This document shows, one piece after another, positions 32,619 to 40,656 of a DNA stretch of 64,000 bases. The first letter of the stretch is position 1; every line of letters begins with the position of its first letter. Under the pieces are notes generated by a model, which did not search any database, was not told the DNA's origin, and saw only the letters and a list, made by a program, of their open reading frames with translations. A program made the position numbers and the translations under genes. Source of the stretch: VRUE01 sp963737575 (GTDB lineage Bacteria; Actinomycetota; Thermoleophilia; Solirubrobacterales; 70-9); assembly GCA_963737575.1 (NCBI GenBank), contig CAVTTJ010000009.1, positions 310,001 through 374,000 of the forward strand. Reading direction: 5' to 3'.

Positions 32619-34811
32619 GGAGCCGCTCGGCGCCGGCGCGAGACCACCCTCCGGCCAGGCGCCGACGAGGTCCGGCCCATCCTCGCCGCCGAGCGCGAGC
32701 AGCAGCTCCTCGGCGATGTGGGGGGCGAGCGGGGCGAGGGCGCGGGCGAGCAGCGCGAGTGCCTCCAGCAGGGTCTCGTGATCCTCCCTCGAGAGCCGCT
32801 CCCGCCGCTTCACGATCCGCTTCTCATAGTCCTGGATCCGCTCGAACAGCCGCGTCACGTCGCGGACGGCCTTGTGCATCTGCAGCTCCTCGTAGTCGGC
32901 GGTGATCCGCGCCATACCGTTGTCGCACCACTTCGCCAGACGGTCGCGGATGAAGGCGGTGTCGGCGGCGGCCTCGGCGTCGTCCGGGGCCTCGGCGGCG
33001 GCGGCGATCTGGTCGTGGGTGTAGTCCCAGATCCTCCAGAGGAAGCGCGACGCGTAGCGAATCGCGCCATCGGTCCAGTTCAGCGCCTTCGCCGGCCCCG
33101 CCGCGTAGAGGATCGCGACCCGCACCGTGTCGGCGCCATGCTCGGCGACGAGCTCGTCGGGGTCGACGACGTTGCCGAGGTGCTTGCTCATCTTGCGGCC
33201 GTCGGCGACCACCATCTCGTGGAAGAGACAGCCCGCGAACGGCTCACCGCCGGGCATGAACGCGAACGGGCCGATGTCGCGCAGGGCCTTGGTGACGACC
33301 CGCTGATCGAAGACGAAGCCGCCGCTGTCGTTGCCGGCCACAAGCCGCTCCGAGGGCAGCCAGCGACGCAGATCGGGGTGGGTGAACATCTCCTCCGACC
33401 TTGCCTCGGGCGGGACCGCGGCCGGAACCCAGAGCCAGAGGGCGTCGAAATGGCAGTCGAGCGTGTCGGTCTCGCGCTTTGCCGGGCCCTTGCAGCTCGG
33501 GCAGGCGACGTCGACGAAGTCGGGGCGCTCGGCGAGCGGGTTGCCCTGCCCGGTCGGCTCGACGTCGCGGGGCAGCTCGACCGGCAGGTCCTCGATCGGG
33601 ACCGGGACCACACCGCAGCTCTCGCACTGGATCACCGGGATCGGGGTTCCCCAGTAGCGCTGGCGCGAGATCGAGAAGTCGGCGGCGCGGTAGCGGCGGG
33701 CGGGGCGCTCGCCCGGCGCCTCCCCCTCCCCACCATCGTCGCCGACCCTGGCCACGCGCTCGGCGAGGGCGGCGTCGGCATCGTCCATGGACGGGATCCC
33801 GAGCACGGCCGTCGGCCCGTAGCGGGCGTCGACCATGGGTGAGACGAGAACCGGCAGCGCGGCGCCGGCGGGGCCCGCGATCGAGGCTCCGGTGTCGATC
33901 ACCGGCACCGCCGAGGCGTCGCGGGCGCTGCGCTCCCAGCCGCCGGAGCGGAGCTCGTCGAGCTGCCCGCGGACGCCGTCGCCGCCGGCCCAGCGCTCGA
34001 CCTCGGGATGGCGCGGGGAGAGGATGACGAAGGTAGCCGCGGCCGCCGAGCCGGAATGGGGCGTGAAGACCGTGAGGCCGCCGTCATCGGGGTCGCCGAG
34101 ATCGAGCTCGACCCCGTCGCTGCGGCCGAGGATGTAGCGCTGGGTGTTCAGCGAGAGCTCGTCCCAGTTCTCGAGCCGCTCGAGGTTCGCATCGTTCTCC
34201 TCCAGGTAGGGCGTGAGCCGCAGGAACCAGGTCGGGCGGCGGATAAGCCGCACCGGGTTGTGGCAGCGCCAGCAGCGGCCATCCTCGACCTGGAGCGCCG
34301 CCAGGGTCGTCTGGCAGGTGTCGCACCAGTCGACGGTGGCGTCGTCGCGGTAGATCAGGCCGGCCTCGAGCAGGGTCAGGAACAGCCACTGCGACCACCG
34401 GTACTGGCCCTCGTCGGAGCTGTAGAAGGCGCGGTCGAGGTCGAACGAGAAGCCGAGCCGGCGGATCTGGTCGAGCATCCGCTCGCCGCAGCGCTCGACC
34501 CACTCGGCGGGGCTCACCCTGCGCTCGATCGCCGCCATCTCGGCCGGCAGGCCGAAGGCGTCGAATCCGAAGCCGAACAGGACCGCGTCGCCGCGCGCGC
34601 GCCGGAACCGCGCGTAGGCGTCGCCGATCGCGTAATCGCGGACGTGGCCCATGTGGAGGTTGCCCGAGGTGAACGGGCTCGAGGGCTTGATGTAGACGCC
34701 GATCTCGCCCTCGGCCGGCTCGGGAGTCTCGAAGGCGCCGCGCTCGGCCCAGGCGCGCTGGCGCTCGACCTCGAGGGCGGAGGGGTCGTAGCTCGGCTTC
34801 TCGTCGCTCAT
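32616..34811 (-). CDS. divergent leucyl-tRNA synthetase-like class I aminoacyl-tRNA synthetase
   Basis: A 731-residue protein clearly derived from LeuRS: the HIGH motif as NLHMGHVRDYAIGD (residue about 53), GFDAFGLPAEMAA, the zinc pairs WCDTCQ and CWRCHNP, WFLRLTPY, and KMSKS as GRKMSKHLGNVVDP (residue about 538). Several key parts depart from LeuRS. The editing-site TTRPDT reads FTPHSGSAA (about 249); the leucine-site motif PVDxYIGGxEHA reads PSERLVAGNDSGG; and the chain stops after the anticodon bundle (APHIAEELLLAL), lacking the roughly 65-residue C-terminal domain that grips tRNA-Leu. Ordinary LeuRS has 800 or more residues. It may charge a different substrate or be a specialised paralogue; whether another leuS exists is outside the window. 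Confidence 0.75.
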   Translation of the reverse strand: MSDEKPSYDPSALEVERQRAWAERGAFETPEPAEGEIGVYIKPSSPFTSGNLHMGHVRDYAIGDAYARFRRARGDAVLFGFGFDAFGLPAEMAAIERRVSPAEWVERCGERMLDQIRRLGFSFDLDRAFYSSDEGQYRWSQWLFLTLLEAGLIYRDDATVDWCDTCQTTLAALQVEDGRCWRCHNPVRLIRRPTWFLRLTPYLEENDANLERLENWDELSLNTQRYILGRSDGVELDLGDPDDGGLTVFTPHSGSAAAATFVILSPRHPEVERWAGGDGVRGQLDELRSGGWERSARDASAVPVIDTGASIAGPAGAALPVLVSPMVDARYGPTAVLGIPSMDDADAALAERVARVGDDGGEGEAPGERPARRYRAADFSISRQRYWGTPIPVIQCESCGVVPVPIEDLPVELPRDVEPTGQGNPLAERPDFVDVACPSCKGPAKRETDTLDCHFDALWLWVPAAVPPEARSEEMFTHPDLRRWLPSERLVAGNDSGGFVFDQRVVTKALRDIGPFAFMPGGEPFAGCLFHEMVVADGRKMSKHLGNVVDPDELVAEHGADTVRVAILYAAGPAKALNWTDGAIRYASRFLWRIWDYTHDQIAAAAEAPDDAEAAADTAFIRDRLAKWCDNGMARITADYEELQMHKAVRDVTRLFERIQDYEKRIVKRRERLSREDHETLLEALALLARALAPLAPHIAEELLLALGGEDGPDLVGAWPEGGLAPAPSGS

Positions 34812-34854
34812 ACCCTGAGTCTGCCAGGCGCGTCCAGAGCCCCGCTGGGCAGGG

Positions 34855-35286
34855 TCAGCCGGCGAACGTCCAGAGCTTGTTGCCGATGAAGTTGAACGGC
34901 ATCGCGACGGCGACCGCGATCGCCTGCGACGCGATCTCCGACAGCGAGGTGCCCGAGACCAGGGCCTCGAGCACCGCGAGGTTGATCAGCAGAGCGGCGA
35001 CGCTGACCGCGAAGAAGCGCGCCGCCTGGAACCCGGCGTGCCCATCGCGGGCGTCGAAGGTCCAGTGGCGGTTGATGAGGAAGTTGTTGGTCACCGCGAC
35101 GCAGAACGAGAGGACGGCGGCGACCGCGTAGTGGAGGCCGAGCCCGCCCGCCAGCAGCGCGAAGACGGCGAGGTTGACCAGGTACCCCGAGCCGCCGACG
35201 ACGCCGAATTTGAGCAGCTGCATCCAGTTCGCCGGGCGGCGTGCGGCCGCTCCGATCCGGATTGCGAGCTCAGCTGAGGGTCCCAT
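34855..35286 (-). CDS. GtrA family membrane protein
   Basis: About 143 residues with four membrane helices and the GtrA pattern: LLKFGVVGGSGYLVNLAVF at the first helix, FCVAVTNNFLINRHWTF in the middle, and AMPFNFIGNKLWTFAG at the end. GtrA proteins are thought to flip lipid-linked sugars such as bactoprenyl-glucose for cell-envelope glycosylation. ATG 35286 is favoured because a TAGTCT hexamer lies eight bases upstream on the minus strand; a TTG at 35295 is in frame. Confidence 0.85.
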   Translation of the reverse strand: MGPSAELAIRIGAAARRPANWMQLLKFGVVGGSGYLVNLAVFALLAGGLGLHYAVAAVLSFCVAVTNNFLINRHWTFDARDGHAGFQAARFFAVSVAALLINLAVLEALVSGTSLSEIASQAIAVAVAMPFNFIGNKLWTFAG

Positions 35287-35331
35287 CGGTGCCAAGACTA
35301 TGTACCAGCTAGGCGTAAAGTTCTGCCCAAG

Positions 35332-35961
35332 ATGCGGGGCAGAATCCTGACAATCGCGGTCATCGCGACCGCCGCGGTCGGCTGCGGGGTCGCCGGCGCC
35401 CTCGCCGGCGACGAACCGCCGGCGGCGCCCCCGATCCCGTTCCTGCCCACCGTCGAAATCATCTCCCCCCGTAACGGCGCCGTCCAGACCAGCCGGGCGG
35501 TGGTCGTCAAGGCGAAGGTGAAGAACTTCCAGCTCGCGCCGCGCCGCTTCGGCAAGGCCCCCGAACTGGGCGAGGGCAACCTCCGGTTCAGCCTCAACCG
35601 GGTCCCCGACTGCGTCGAACCGAAAAAGCTCCAGACCGCCGAGGAAAGCCCGATCGGCCGCGGGCGGCTGGTCGGGGCGTCATTCGACTTCCCGCGCTAC
35701 TCGGGCCCGAACGGCATCCTCGCCGCCCGGATCGGCTCGAGCGGCAGCTACTCCCCCGCCACCAAGCCGGAGATCTACTACCACAACCTCCGCCCCGGGC
35801 TCTACCGGCTGGTCATCACCCTGGCCGAGAACAACGGCGCGACCACGCCCTACCACGACGTCACGAACTTCCAGATCCTCCCCCGCCCGGGCAGCCCCGG
35901 TCCCAAACCATGCCCGCCCGGGAAAATCTCCAGCGCCAAGGCAAAGGGCCTGATCGAATAG
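35332..35961 (+). CDS. secreted protein of unknown function
   Basis: A 209-residue protein with a signal peptide (ILTIAVIATAAVGCGVAG; the Cys could be lipidated but the lipobox is poor), then a beta-sandwich-like domain (PTVEIISPRNGAVQTSRAVV, NLRFSLNRVPDC, YHNLRPGLYRLVITLAENNG). The fold resembles small Ig-like or DUF4399-type domains. No catalytic motif is visible. It is upstream of the ABC pair on the same strand but that pair has its own promoter. Confidence 0.6.
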   Translation: MRGRILTIAVIATAAVGCGVAGALAGDEPPAAPPIPFLPTVEIISPRNGAVQTSRAVVVKAKVKNFQLAPRRFGKAPELGEGNLRFSLNRVPDCVEPKKLQTAEESPIGRGRLVGASFDFPRYSGPNGILAARIGSSGSYSPATKPEIYYHNLRPGLYRLVITLAENNGATTPYHDVTNFQILPRPGSPGPKPCPPGKISSAKAKGLIE

Positions 35962-35993
35962 GCGCCTCGCAGGGCCGCCTTTACTTCACTTTG

Positions 35994-35999
35994 TATAGT
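35994..35999 (+). promoter_or_regulatory. -10 element of the ABC exporter operon
   Basis: TATAGT lies six bases before GTG 36006 in a short AT-rich pocket (TTTACTTCACTTTGTATAGT). No Shine-Dalgarno sequence exists between it and the start, so the message is probably leaderless. Confidence 0.55.
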
Positions 36000-36005
36000 G
36001 GATCT

Positions 36006-37793
36006 GTGCGGACCTATCGCCGTCTGATGGGCTTTCTGCGCCCATACCGCCGCGAACTCTGGGGTTCGCTCGCTTTCGCGTGGGCGGCGATGGGGATGAC
36101 TGTCCTGATCCCCTACCTGATCGGGAAGGCGATCAACGCGATCGAGGACGGGCACAAGCCCGACCTCCTGCCCCTCGCGATCGCGATCACCGCCGCCGGC
36201 ATCCTCCGCATCGGCCTGACGCTGGTCCGGCGCGTCGTCGCCGGCCGGGTCTCGCTCGCGGTCGAATTCGACCTCCGGCAGCGCTTCTACGCCCACCTGC
36301 AGCGGCTCGAGCTCGGCTTCTTCGACTCCCAGCAGACCGGCCAGCTGATGTCGCGGGCGACGGTCGACCTGCAGGCGATCCGCTTCTTCCTCGGCTACGG
36401 CCTGATCTTCATCACCCAGAACATCCTCACGATCATCCTCGCCAGCGCCGTGATGTTCGTGCTCGACCCCTGGTTGGCGCTGATCGCCCTGGCGCCGACC
36501 CCGCTGGTCGTCTACACCGCCTCCCGCTACAACCGGGTCTCGCGGCCGGCGGTCCAGGAGGTCCAGCAGCGGATCGCCGAGCTGACCGCCGAGGCCGAGG
36601 AGAACGTCTCCGGGATCCGGATCGTGAAGGCGTTCGCCCGCGAGGAGCACCAGCTGATGCGCTTCCGGCGCGCCGTCGCCCGGGTCTTCGACCAGAGCAT
36701 CTACTCGACCCGGCTGCAGGCCTTCTTCTCGCCGCTGCTCGGATTTCTGCCCCAGCTCGGAATCGCCCTTGTGCTGTTGATCGGCGGCCGCCAGGTGATC
36801 TCCGGCAGCCTCAGCCTCGGCAGCTTCACCGCCTTCTATACCTACCTCGCGATGCTCGCCGGGCCGATGCGGATGCTCGGGATGGCGATGGGGATGGCGC
36901 AGCGGGCGATCGCGTCCGGCAACCGCCTGTTCGAAATCCTCGATCGCGAGCCCCAGATCGAAAGCCCGCCCGGTGCCCCGCCGCTGCCCGCCGGGGCCGG
37001 CGGGGTCGAACTGCGCGACGTCTCACTCCGCTACGGCGCCGGGGCCTCCTCCGGCGACCATCCCGATGCCCTCTCTGAGATCGAGCTCGAGGTGCCCGCG
37101 GGGCGCACGGTGGCGCTGGTCGGGCCCTCGGGATCGGGCAAGACGAGCCTCGTCGCGCTGATCGCCCGCCTCTACGACCCCAGCCGGGGAAGTGTCCTCG
37201 TCGACGGGGCCGACGTCCGCTCCGTCGAGCTCGGATCGCTCCGCTCCGAGGTCGCCTTCGTCAGCGACGAAAGCTTCCTGTTCTCGGCCAGCGTCGCCGA
37301 GAACATCGCCTACGCTCACCCCGACGCGACGCGCGAGGAGATCGAGGCGGCGGCGCGTCGCGCCCAGGCCGACGGCTTCATCGGCGACCTTCCGGCCGGC
37401 TACGACACGATCGTCGGCGAGCGCGGCCTCACCCTCTCCGGCGGACAGCGCCAGCGCGTCGCGATCGCCCGCGCCCTGCTCGCCGACCCGCGGATCCTGA
37501 TCCTCGACGACGCGACGTCGTCGGTGGATGCGACGACCGAGGCCGCGATCAGGGAGGGCCTGGCCGAGGTGATGGCCGGCCGCACGACCTTCGTCATCGC
37601 GCACCGGCTCTCGACGGTCTCGCTCGCCGACGAGGTCGTCGTCATGGACGAGGGCAGGATCGTCGACCGCGGGACCCACGAGCAGCTGCTCGAGGGCTGC
37701 AGCTTCTACCGCGAGATCGCCGAGCACGGCCTCGCCGACTCGGTCTTCCTGCAGCGCGACCTCGAGCACCGCGAGGAGCTGGCGAAACTGTGA
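36006..37793 (+). CDS. ABC exporter half-transporter with degenerate ATPase site
   Basis: A GTG start fits a -10 hexamer six bases upstream. The 595-residue chain has a six-helix exporter membrane domain (about 1-310) and an ATPase domain: Walker A VGPSGSGKTS (about 373), signature LSGGQRQRVAIARA, and H-loop AHRLS. Two catalytic residues are changed: the Walker B ends ILILDDATSSVD with Asp for the catalytic Glu, and the Q-loop reads FVSDESFLFS without Gln. This is the pattern of the non-catalytic half of heterodimeric exporters such as TM287/288. The next gene encodes the partner. The substrate is unknown; multidrug or lipid export is usual for this family. Confidence 0.9.
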   Translation: MRTYRRLMGFLRPYRRELWGSLAFAWAAMGMTVLIPYLIGKAINAIEDGHKPDLLPLAIAITAAGILRIGLTLVRRVVAGRVSLAVEFDLRQRFYAHLQRLELGFFDSQQTGQLMSRATVDLQAIRFFLGYGLIFITQNILTIILASAVMFVLDPWLALIALAPTPLVVYTASRYNRVSRPAVQEVQQRIAELTAEAEENVSGIRIVKAFAREEHQLMRFRRAVARVFDQSIYSTRLQAFFSPLLGFLPQLGIALVLLIGGRQVISGSLSLGSFTAFYTYLAMLAGPMRMLGMAMGMAQRAIASGNRLFEILDREPQIESPPGAPPLPAGAGGVELRDVSLRYGAGASSGDHPDALSEIELEVPAGRTVALVGPSGSGKTSLVALIARLYDPSRGSVLVDGADVRSVELGSLRSEVAFVSDESFLFSASVAENIAYAHPDATREEIEAAARRAQADGFIGDLPAGYDTIVGERGLTLSGGQRQRVAIARALLADPRILILDDATSSVDATTEAAIREGLAEVMAGRTTFVIAHRLSTVSLADEVVVMDEGRIVDRGTHEQLLEGCSFYREIAEHGLADSVFLQRDLEHREELAKL

Positions 37794-37857
37794 GCGCGGA
37801 GCGACCAAGCGTCCAAATCCGGTGCTCCGCGCCGGCAGCAAAGCGCGAGGTATTGCT
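37791..37857 (+). repeat. hairpin-forming dispersed repeat, copy A
   Basis: The gap between the two ABC genes starts GTGAGCGCGGAGCGACCAAG (just at the first gene's stop) and resembles 62049-62115. Its arms GCGGAGC and GCTCCGC can pair around a 21-base loop. The second copy keeps pairing with different bases, which suggests a conserved hairpin. Confidence 0.45.
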
Positions 37858-39744
37858 GTGAAGGAGCTGTGGCGGACGATCCGCGGCGACGACCAGCGCG
37901 GCCGCAAGTTGCGCTGGACGATGGGCCTGCTCCGGCCCTACCGGGGCCGCGTCGCCCTGACCGCGATCGCGATCGTCGCCGCGACCGCCGCCGGCCTCGC
38001 CCCTCCCTACCTCGCCGGCCGCGCGATCGACTCCGCGATAGTCACCGGCGACACCGGCACCCTGACCGTGATCGTCCTCGCCTTCCTCGGCGTCGCCCTC
38101 GTCTACGCGGTCGCGACCTACGTCCAGACCTACCTCGTCGGGTGGGTCGGCACCCGGGCCCTGCAGGACCTGCGCGAGCGGATCTTCTCCCACCTGCAAT
38201 CGATGTCGATCGGGTTCTTCACCCGCAACAGCCCCGGAGTCCTGATCAGCCGCATGACCAATGACATCGAAGCGCTGAATCAGCTCGTCACCACCGGCGT
38301 CGTCACGCTCCTCTCCAGCCTGATGACGTTGATCGGCGTCGTCGTGATCCTGCTCCTGCTCGACCTCAGGCTGGCCCTGGTCACGTTCCTCACCTTCCCG
38401 CTGTTGCTTGTCGCCAGCCTGATCTTCCGGATCGCCTCGCACGGCGCCTACCGCCTGACGAGGGAGCGGATCGCGGCCGTCACCGCCTATCTGCAGGAGA
38501 CGCTGAGCGGGGTGCGGATCGTCCGCAGCTTCGGCCAGGAGCCGCGCCACGCGGCCGAGATGGACGCCCTCAACGAGGCCAACCGCGACGCCAACATGAG
38601 GACCGTCTATCTCAACGCCACCTACTTCCCGGCCGTCGAGCTCCTCTCCGCGGCGGCGACGGCGGCGATCATCCTCTACGGCGGCTCCCAGGCGATCGAC
38701 AACGCGATCCAGATCGGCGTCATCGTCGCCTTCATCGGGTACCTCCAGGTCTTCTTCGAACCGATCCAGCAGCTCTCCCAGCTCTACACGACATACCAAC
38801 AGGGGATGGCGGCGCTCGACAAGGTCTTCGAGCTGCTCGACACCGCCCCCGACATGGTCGACGCCCCGGACGCGATCGACCCCGGCCCGCTGCGCGGCGA
38901 AATCGACCTGAAGCACGTCTGGTTCACCTACGAGGACGACCCGGCAGCGCGGACGCGGGAGCGAGGGAGCGAGGCCTCCGGTGATCGTCAGCGCGACCGA
39001 GCGGGAGCGGAGCAGCTGCCGGCTGATGATCGGGCGGAAGATCTGCCGGCTGATGCCTGGGCGGTCGAGGACGTCGACCTTCATGTGCCTCCCGGTCAGA
39101 CCCTCGCCCTCGTCGGCGCGACCGGCGCCGGGAAGTCGACCCTGGCCAAGCTCGTCGCCCGCTTCTACGACCCCCAGCGCGGCAGCGTCCTCGTCGACGG
39201 CCATGACCTGCGCGGACTGCGCCAGCAGGCCCTCAGGCGGCAGCTCGGGATCGTCCCCCAGGAGGGTTACCTGTTCTCCGGCAGCGTCCGCGAGAACATC
39301 GCCTTCGGCCGGCCCGACGCGACGCTGGATGAGATCCAGCAGGCCGCGGCGGCGGTCGGCGCGTCGGCGTTCATCGATGCGCTGCCCGAGGGGATCGAGA
39401 CCGAGGTCGGCGAGCGCGGCGCCCACCTCTCGGCCGGTCAGCGCCAGCTCGTCGCATTCGCTCGAGCGCTGTTGGCGGAGCCGCGGATCCTGATCCTCGA
39501 CGAGGCGACGTCGAACGTCGACGTCCGCACCGAGAAGACGATCGAGCGCGGCCTCGAGCGGCTGCTCGCCGGCCGCACCGCGATCGTGATCGCGCACCGC
39601 CTCTCGACGATCCGCCGCGCAGGCAAGATCGTCGTCCTCGACGGCGGCCGGATCACCGAGGCCGGCACCCACGACGAGCTGATCGCGGCCGGCGGCGCCT
39701 ACGCCCGCCTCTACGGCGCCTGGGAAGAGTCCTCAGCTGCCTGA
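37858..39744 (+). CDS. ABC exporter half-transporter, catalytic partner, with repeat-derived insert
   Basis: GTG 37858 (CGAGG upstream) gives about 628 residues: a six-helix exporter domain (about 10-330) and an ATPase domain with Walker A VGATGAGKSTLAKL (about 420), Q-loop IVPQEGYLFSG, Walker B ILILDEATSNVD with the catalytic Glu, and AHRLS. The signature is LSAGQRQL instead of LSGGQ, which fits the degenerate site shared with the other half. Between the first ATPase strand (KHVWFTYEDD) and AWAVEDVDLHVPPG there is an extra stretch of about 35 charged residues (from PAARTRERGSEASGDRQRD on), encoded by a copy of the 79-bp dispersed repeat in frame. A longer start at 37822 lies in another repeat and is unlikely. 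Confidence 0.9.
   Translation: MKELWRTIRGDDQRGRKLRWTMGLLRPYRGRVALTAIAIVAATAAGLAPPYLAGRAIDSAIVTGDTGTLTVIVLAFLGVALVYAVATYVQTYLVGWVGTRALQDLRERIFSHLQSMSIGFFTRNSPGVLISRMTNDIEALNQLVTTGVVTLLSSLMTLIGVVVILLLLDLRLALVTFLTFPLLLVASLIFRIASHGAYRLTRERIAAVTAYLQETLSGVRIVRSFGQEPRHAAEMDALNEANRDANMRTVYLNATYFPAVELLSAAATAAIILYGGSQAIDNAIQIGVIVAFIGYLQVFFEPIQQLSQLYTTYQQGMAALDKVFELLDTAPDMVDAPDAIDPGPLRGEIDLKHVWFTYEDDPAARTRERGSEASGDRQRDRAGAEQLPADDRAEDLPADAWAVEDVDLHVPPGQTLALVGATGAGKSTLAKLVARFYDPQRGSVLVDGHDLRGLRQQALRRQLGIVPQEGYLFSGSVRENIAFGRPDATLDEIQQAAAAVGASAFIDALPEGIETEVGERGAHLSAGQRQLVAFARALLAEPRILILDEATSNVDVRTEKTIERGLERLLAGRTAIVIAHRLSTIRRAGKIVVLDGGRITEAGTHDELIAAGGAYARLYGAWEESSAA
38949..39040 (+). repeat. 79-bp dispersed repeat, copy 3, in frame inside the ABC ATPase domain, with internal duplication
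   Basis: It starts GCGGACGCGGGAGCGAG and runs through GACCGAGCGGGAGCGGAGCA to CGGGCGGAA, matching copies at 12222 and 54020 but on the plus strand. It is about 13 bp longer because of local duplication: CTGCCGGCTGATG occurs at about 39016 and again about 29 bp on. The frame stays open through it. Confidence 0.7.
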
Positions 39745-39757
39745 AGGAGGCGGCGCT

Positions 39758-40489
39758 CTATCCCGGGCCGATGCCGCCCGAGCTGGAGCCCCCGCCCGCT
39801 TCTTCGCCGCCGCCGGTCCCGCCGCCGCCGGCTTCGGTGCTGCCGGCGCCTCCGGCGCCGCCGGTTTCGGTTTCGGGCGCGACTTCTTCAGGCGCCGCTT
39901 CTTCAGGCGCGGCTTCTTCCGGGGCCGCTTCTTCGACCCCTCCCGATTCCGGTTCCGGTTCCCCTGCCGGCGCCGCCGTCCCCGAGGACGGCGCCGGCGC
40001 GCTGGGGGCTTCCGAGCAGTTTTCGAACCCGTATTCTTCGGCCGCCGTCTGGAACGAGGAGAGCGCCGTCGAGGCTTCTGTCTCCGCGGTTTCGAGTGCT
40101 TCCGATTCGCCGCGCGCGGCGGCCAGGGCCGCGTTGCTCTGCGCCTGGGAGAGTTCGTCGGCGGCAGCCATGAACTGTTCGTAGCCTTCGGGTTCTTCCG
40201 GCGTGCCGAGGACTTTCAGCCGTTCGACCATGCCTTTGTAGAGCTCGGCTTCCTGGGCGACCTGGCTGGCCCCTTCGGTGGCGGTCGAGGACAGCGTCCC
40301 GACCGCCGCGTTGACCTCGGCGCAGATCCCGTCGCCCTGCGTGAGCAGGTCCGCCTTGCTCAGGGTCGGCGTAGTCGTCGCCGGTGCCGCGGCGGTCGTT
40401 TCCGTCGTTTCGCCGCCGCCCCCGCCGCAGCCCGCGATCAGGAGCGCGGCAGCGGGCAGGGCCGCTACGAGAAGGTGGTAACGCCTCAT
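39758..40489 (-). CDS. putative lipoprotein with Glu/Ala-rich C-terminal repeats
   Basis: A 243-residue protein with a lipoprotein signal (LLVAALPAAALLIAGC, lipobox IAGC at about residue 21), a Thr-rich linker, a helical domain (about 40-150, ICAEVNAAVGTLSS, VAQEAELYKGMVERLKVLG, with two Cys that may pair), and a low-complexity tail with four EEAAP/EEVAP repeats followed by Gly/Ser-rich sequence. Glutamate is coded mostly by GAA. Related actinobacterial lipoproteins of this layout are uncharacterised. It is convergent with the ABC operon. Confidence 0.65.
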   Translation of the reverse strand: MRRYHLLVAALPAAALLIAGCGGGGGETTETTAAAPATTTPTLSKADLLTQGDGICAEVNAAVGTLSSTATEGASQVAQEAELYKGMVERLKVLGTPEEPEGYEQFMAAADELSQAQSNAALAAARGESEALETAETEASTALSSFQTAAEEYGFENCSEAPSAPAPSSGTAAPAGEPEPESGGVEEAAPEEAAPEEAAPEEVAPETETGGAGGAGSTEAGGGGTGGGEEAGGGSSSGGIGPG

Positions 40490-40545
40490 CCTGGGCCCGA
40501 CGCTAGCAAAGCCCCCAGATGCGCTCTGTGCAGCGGAATTTCCAG

Positions 40546-40616
40546 CTGCGGCCCAGGGACTCGAACCCCGACTACCTCGTCCAGAGCGAGGCGTGCTGCC
40601 ATTACACCAGGCCGCA
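40546..40616 (-). tRNA. tRNA-Gln (anticodon CTG)
   Basis: On the minus strand the acceptor arms TGCGGCC and GGCCGCA pair fully. The anticodon stem CCTCG/CGAGG encloses the loop CTCTGGA, giving anticodon CTG (about 40582-40584). The T arm reads CGGGG TTCGAGT CCC with the conserved TTCGA, and the D arm carries TAATGGCAGCA. CCA is not encoded. At 71 nt it is short but complete. It reads the CAG codon. Confidence 0.95.
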
Positions 40617-40656
40617 GGGAGGAATCGCAGGATACCCGGCGCCGGCGGGATCCGGC

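Noticed and set aside
39880..39945. Short tandem DNA repeats resembling a CRISPR or satellite
   Set aside because: They encode the EEAAP repeats of the lipoprotein tail in frame; there are no spacers.
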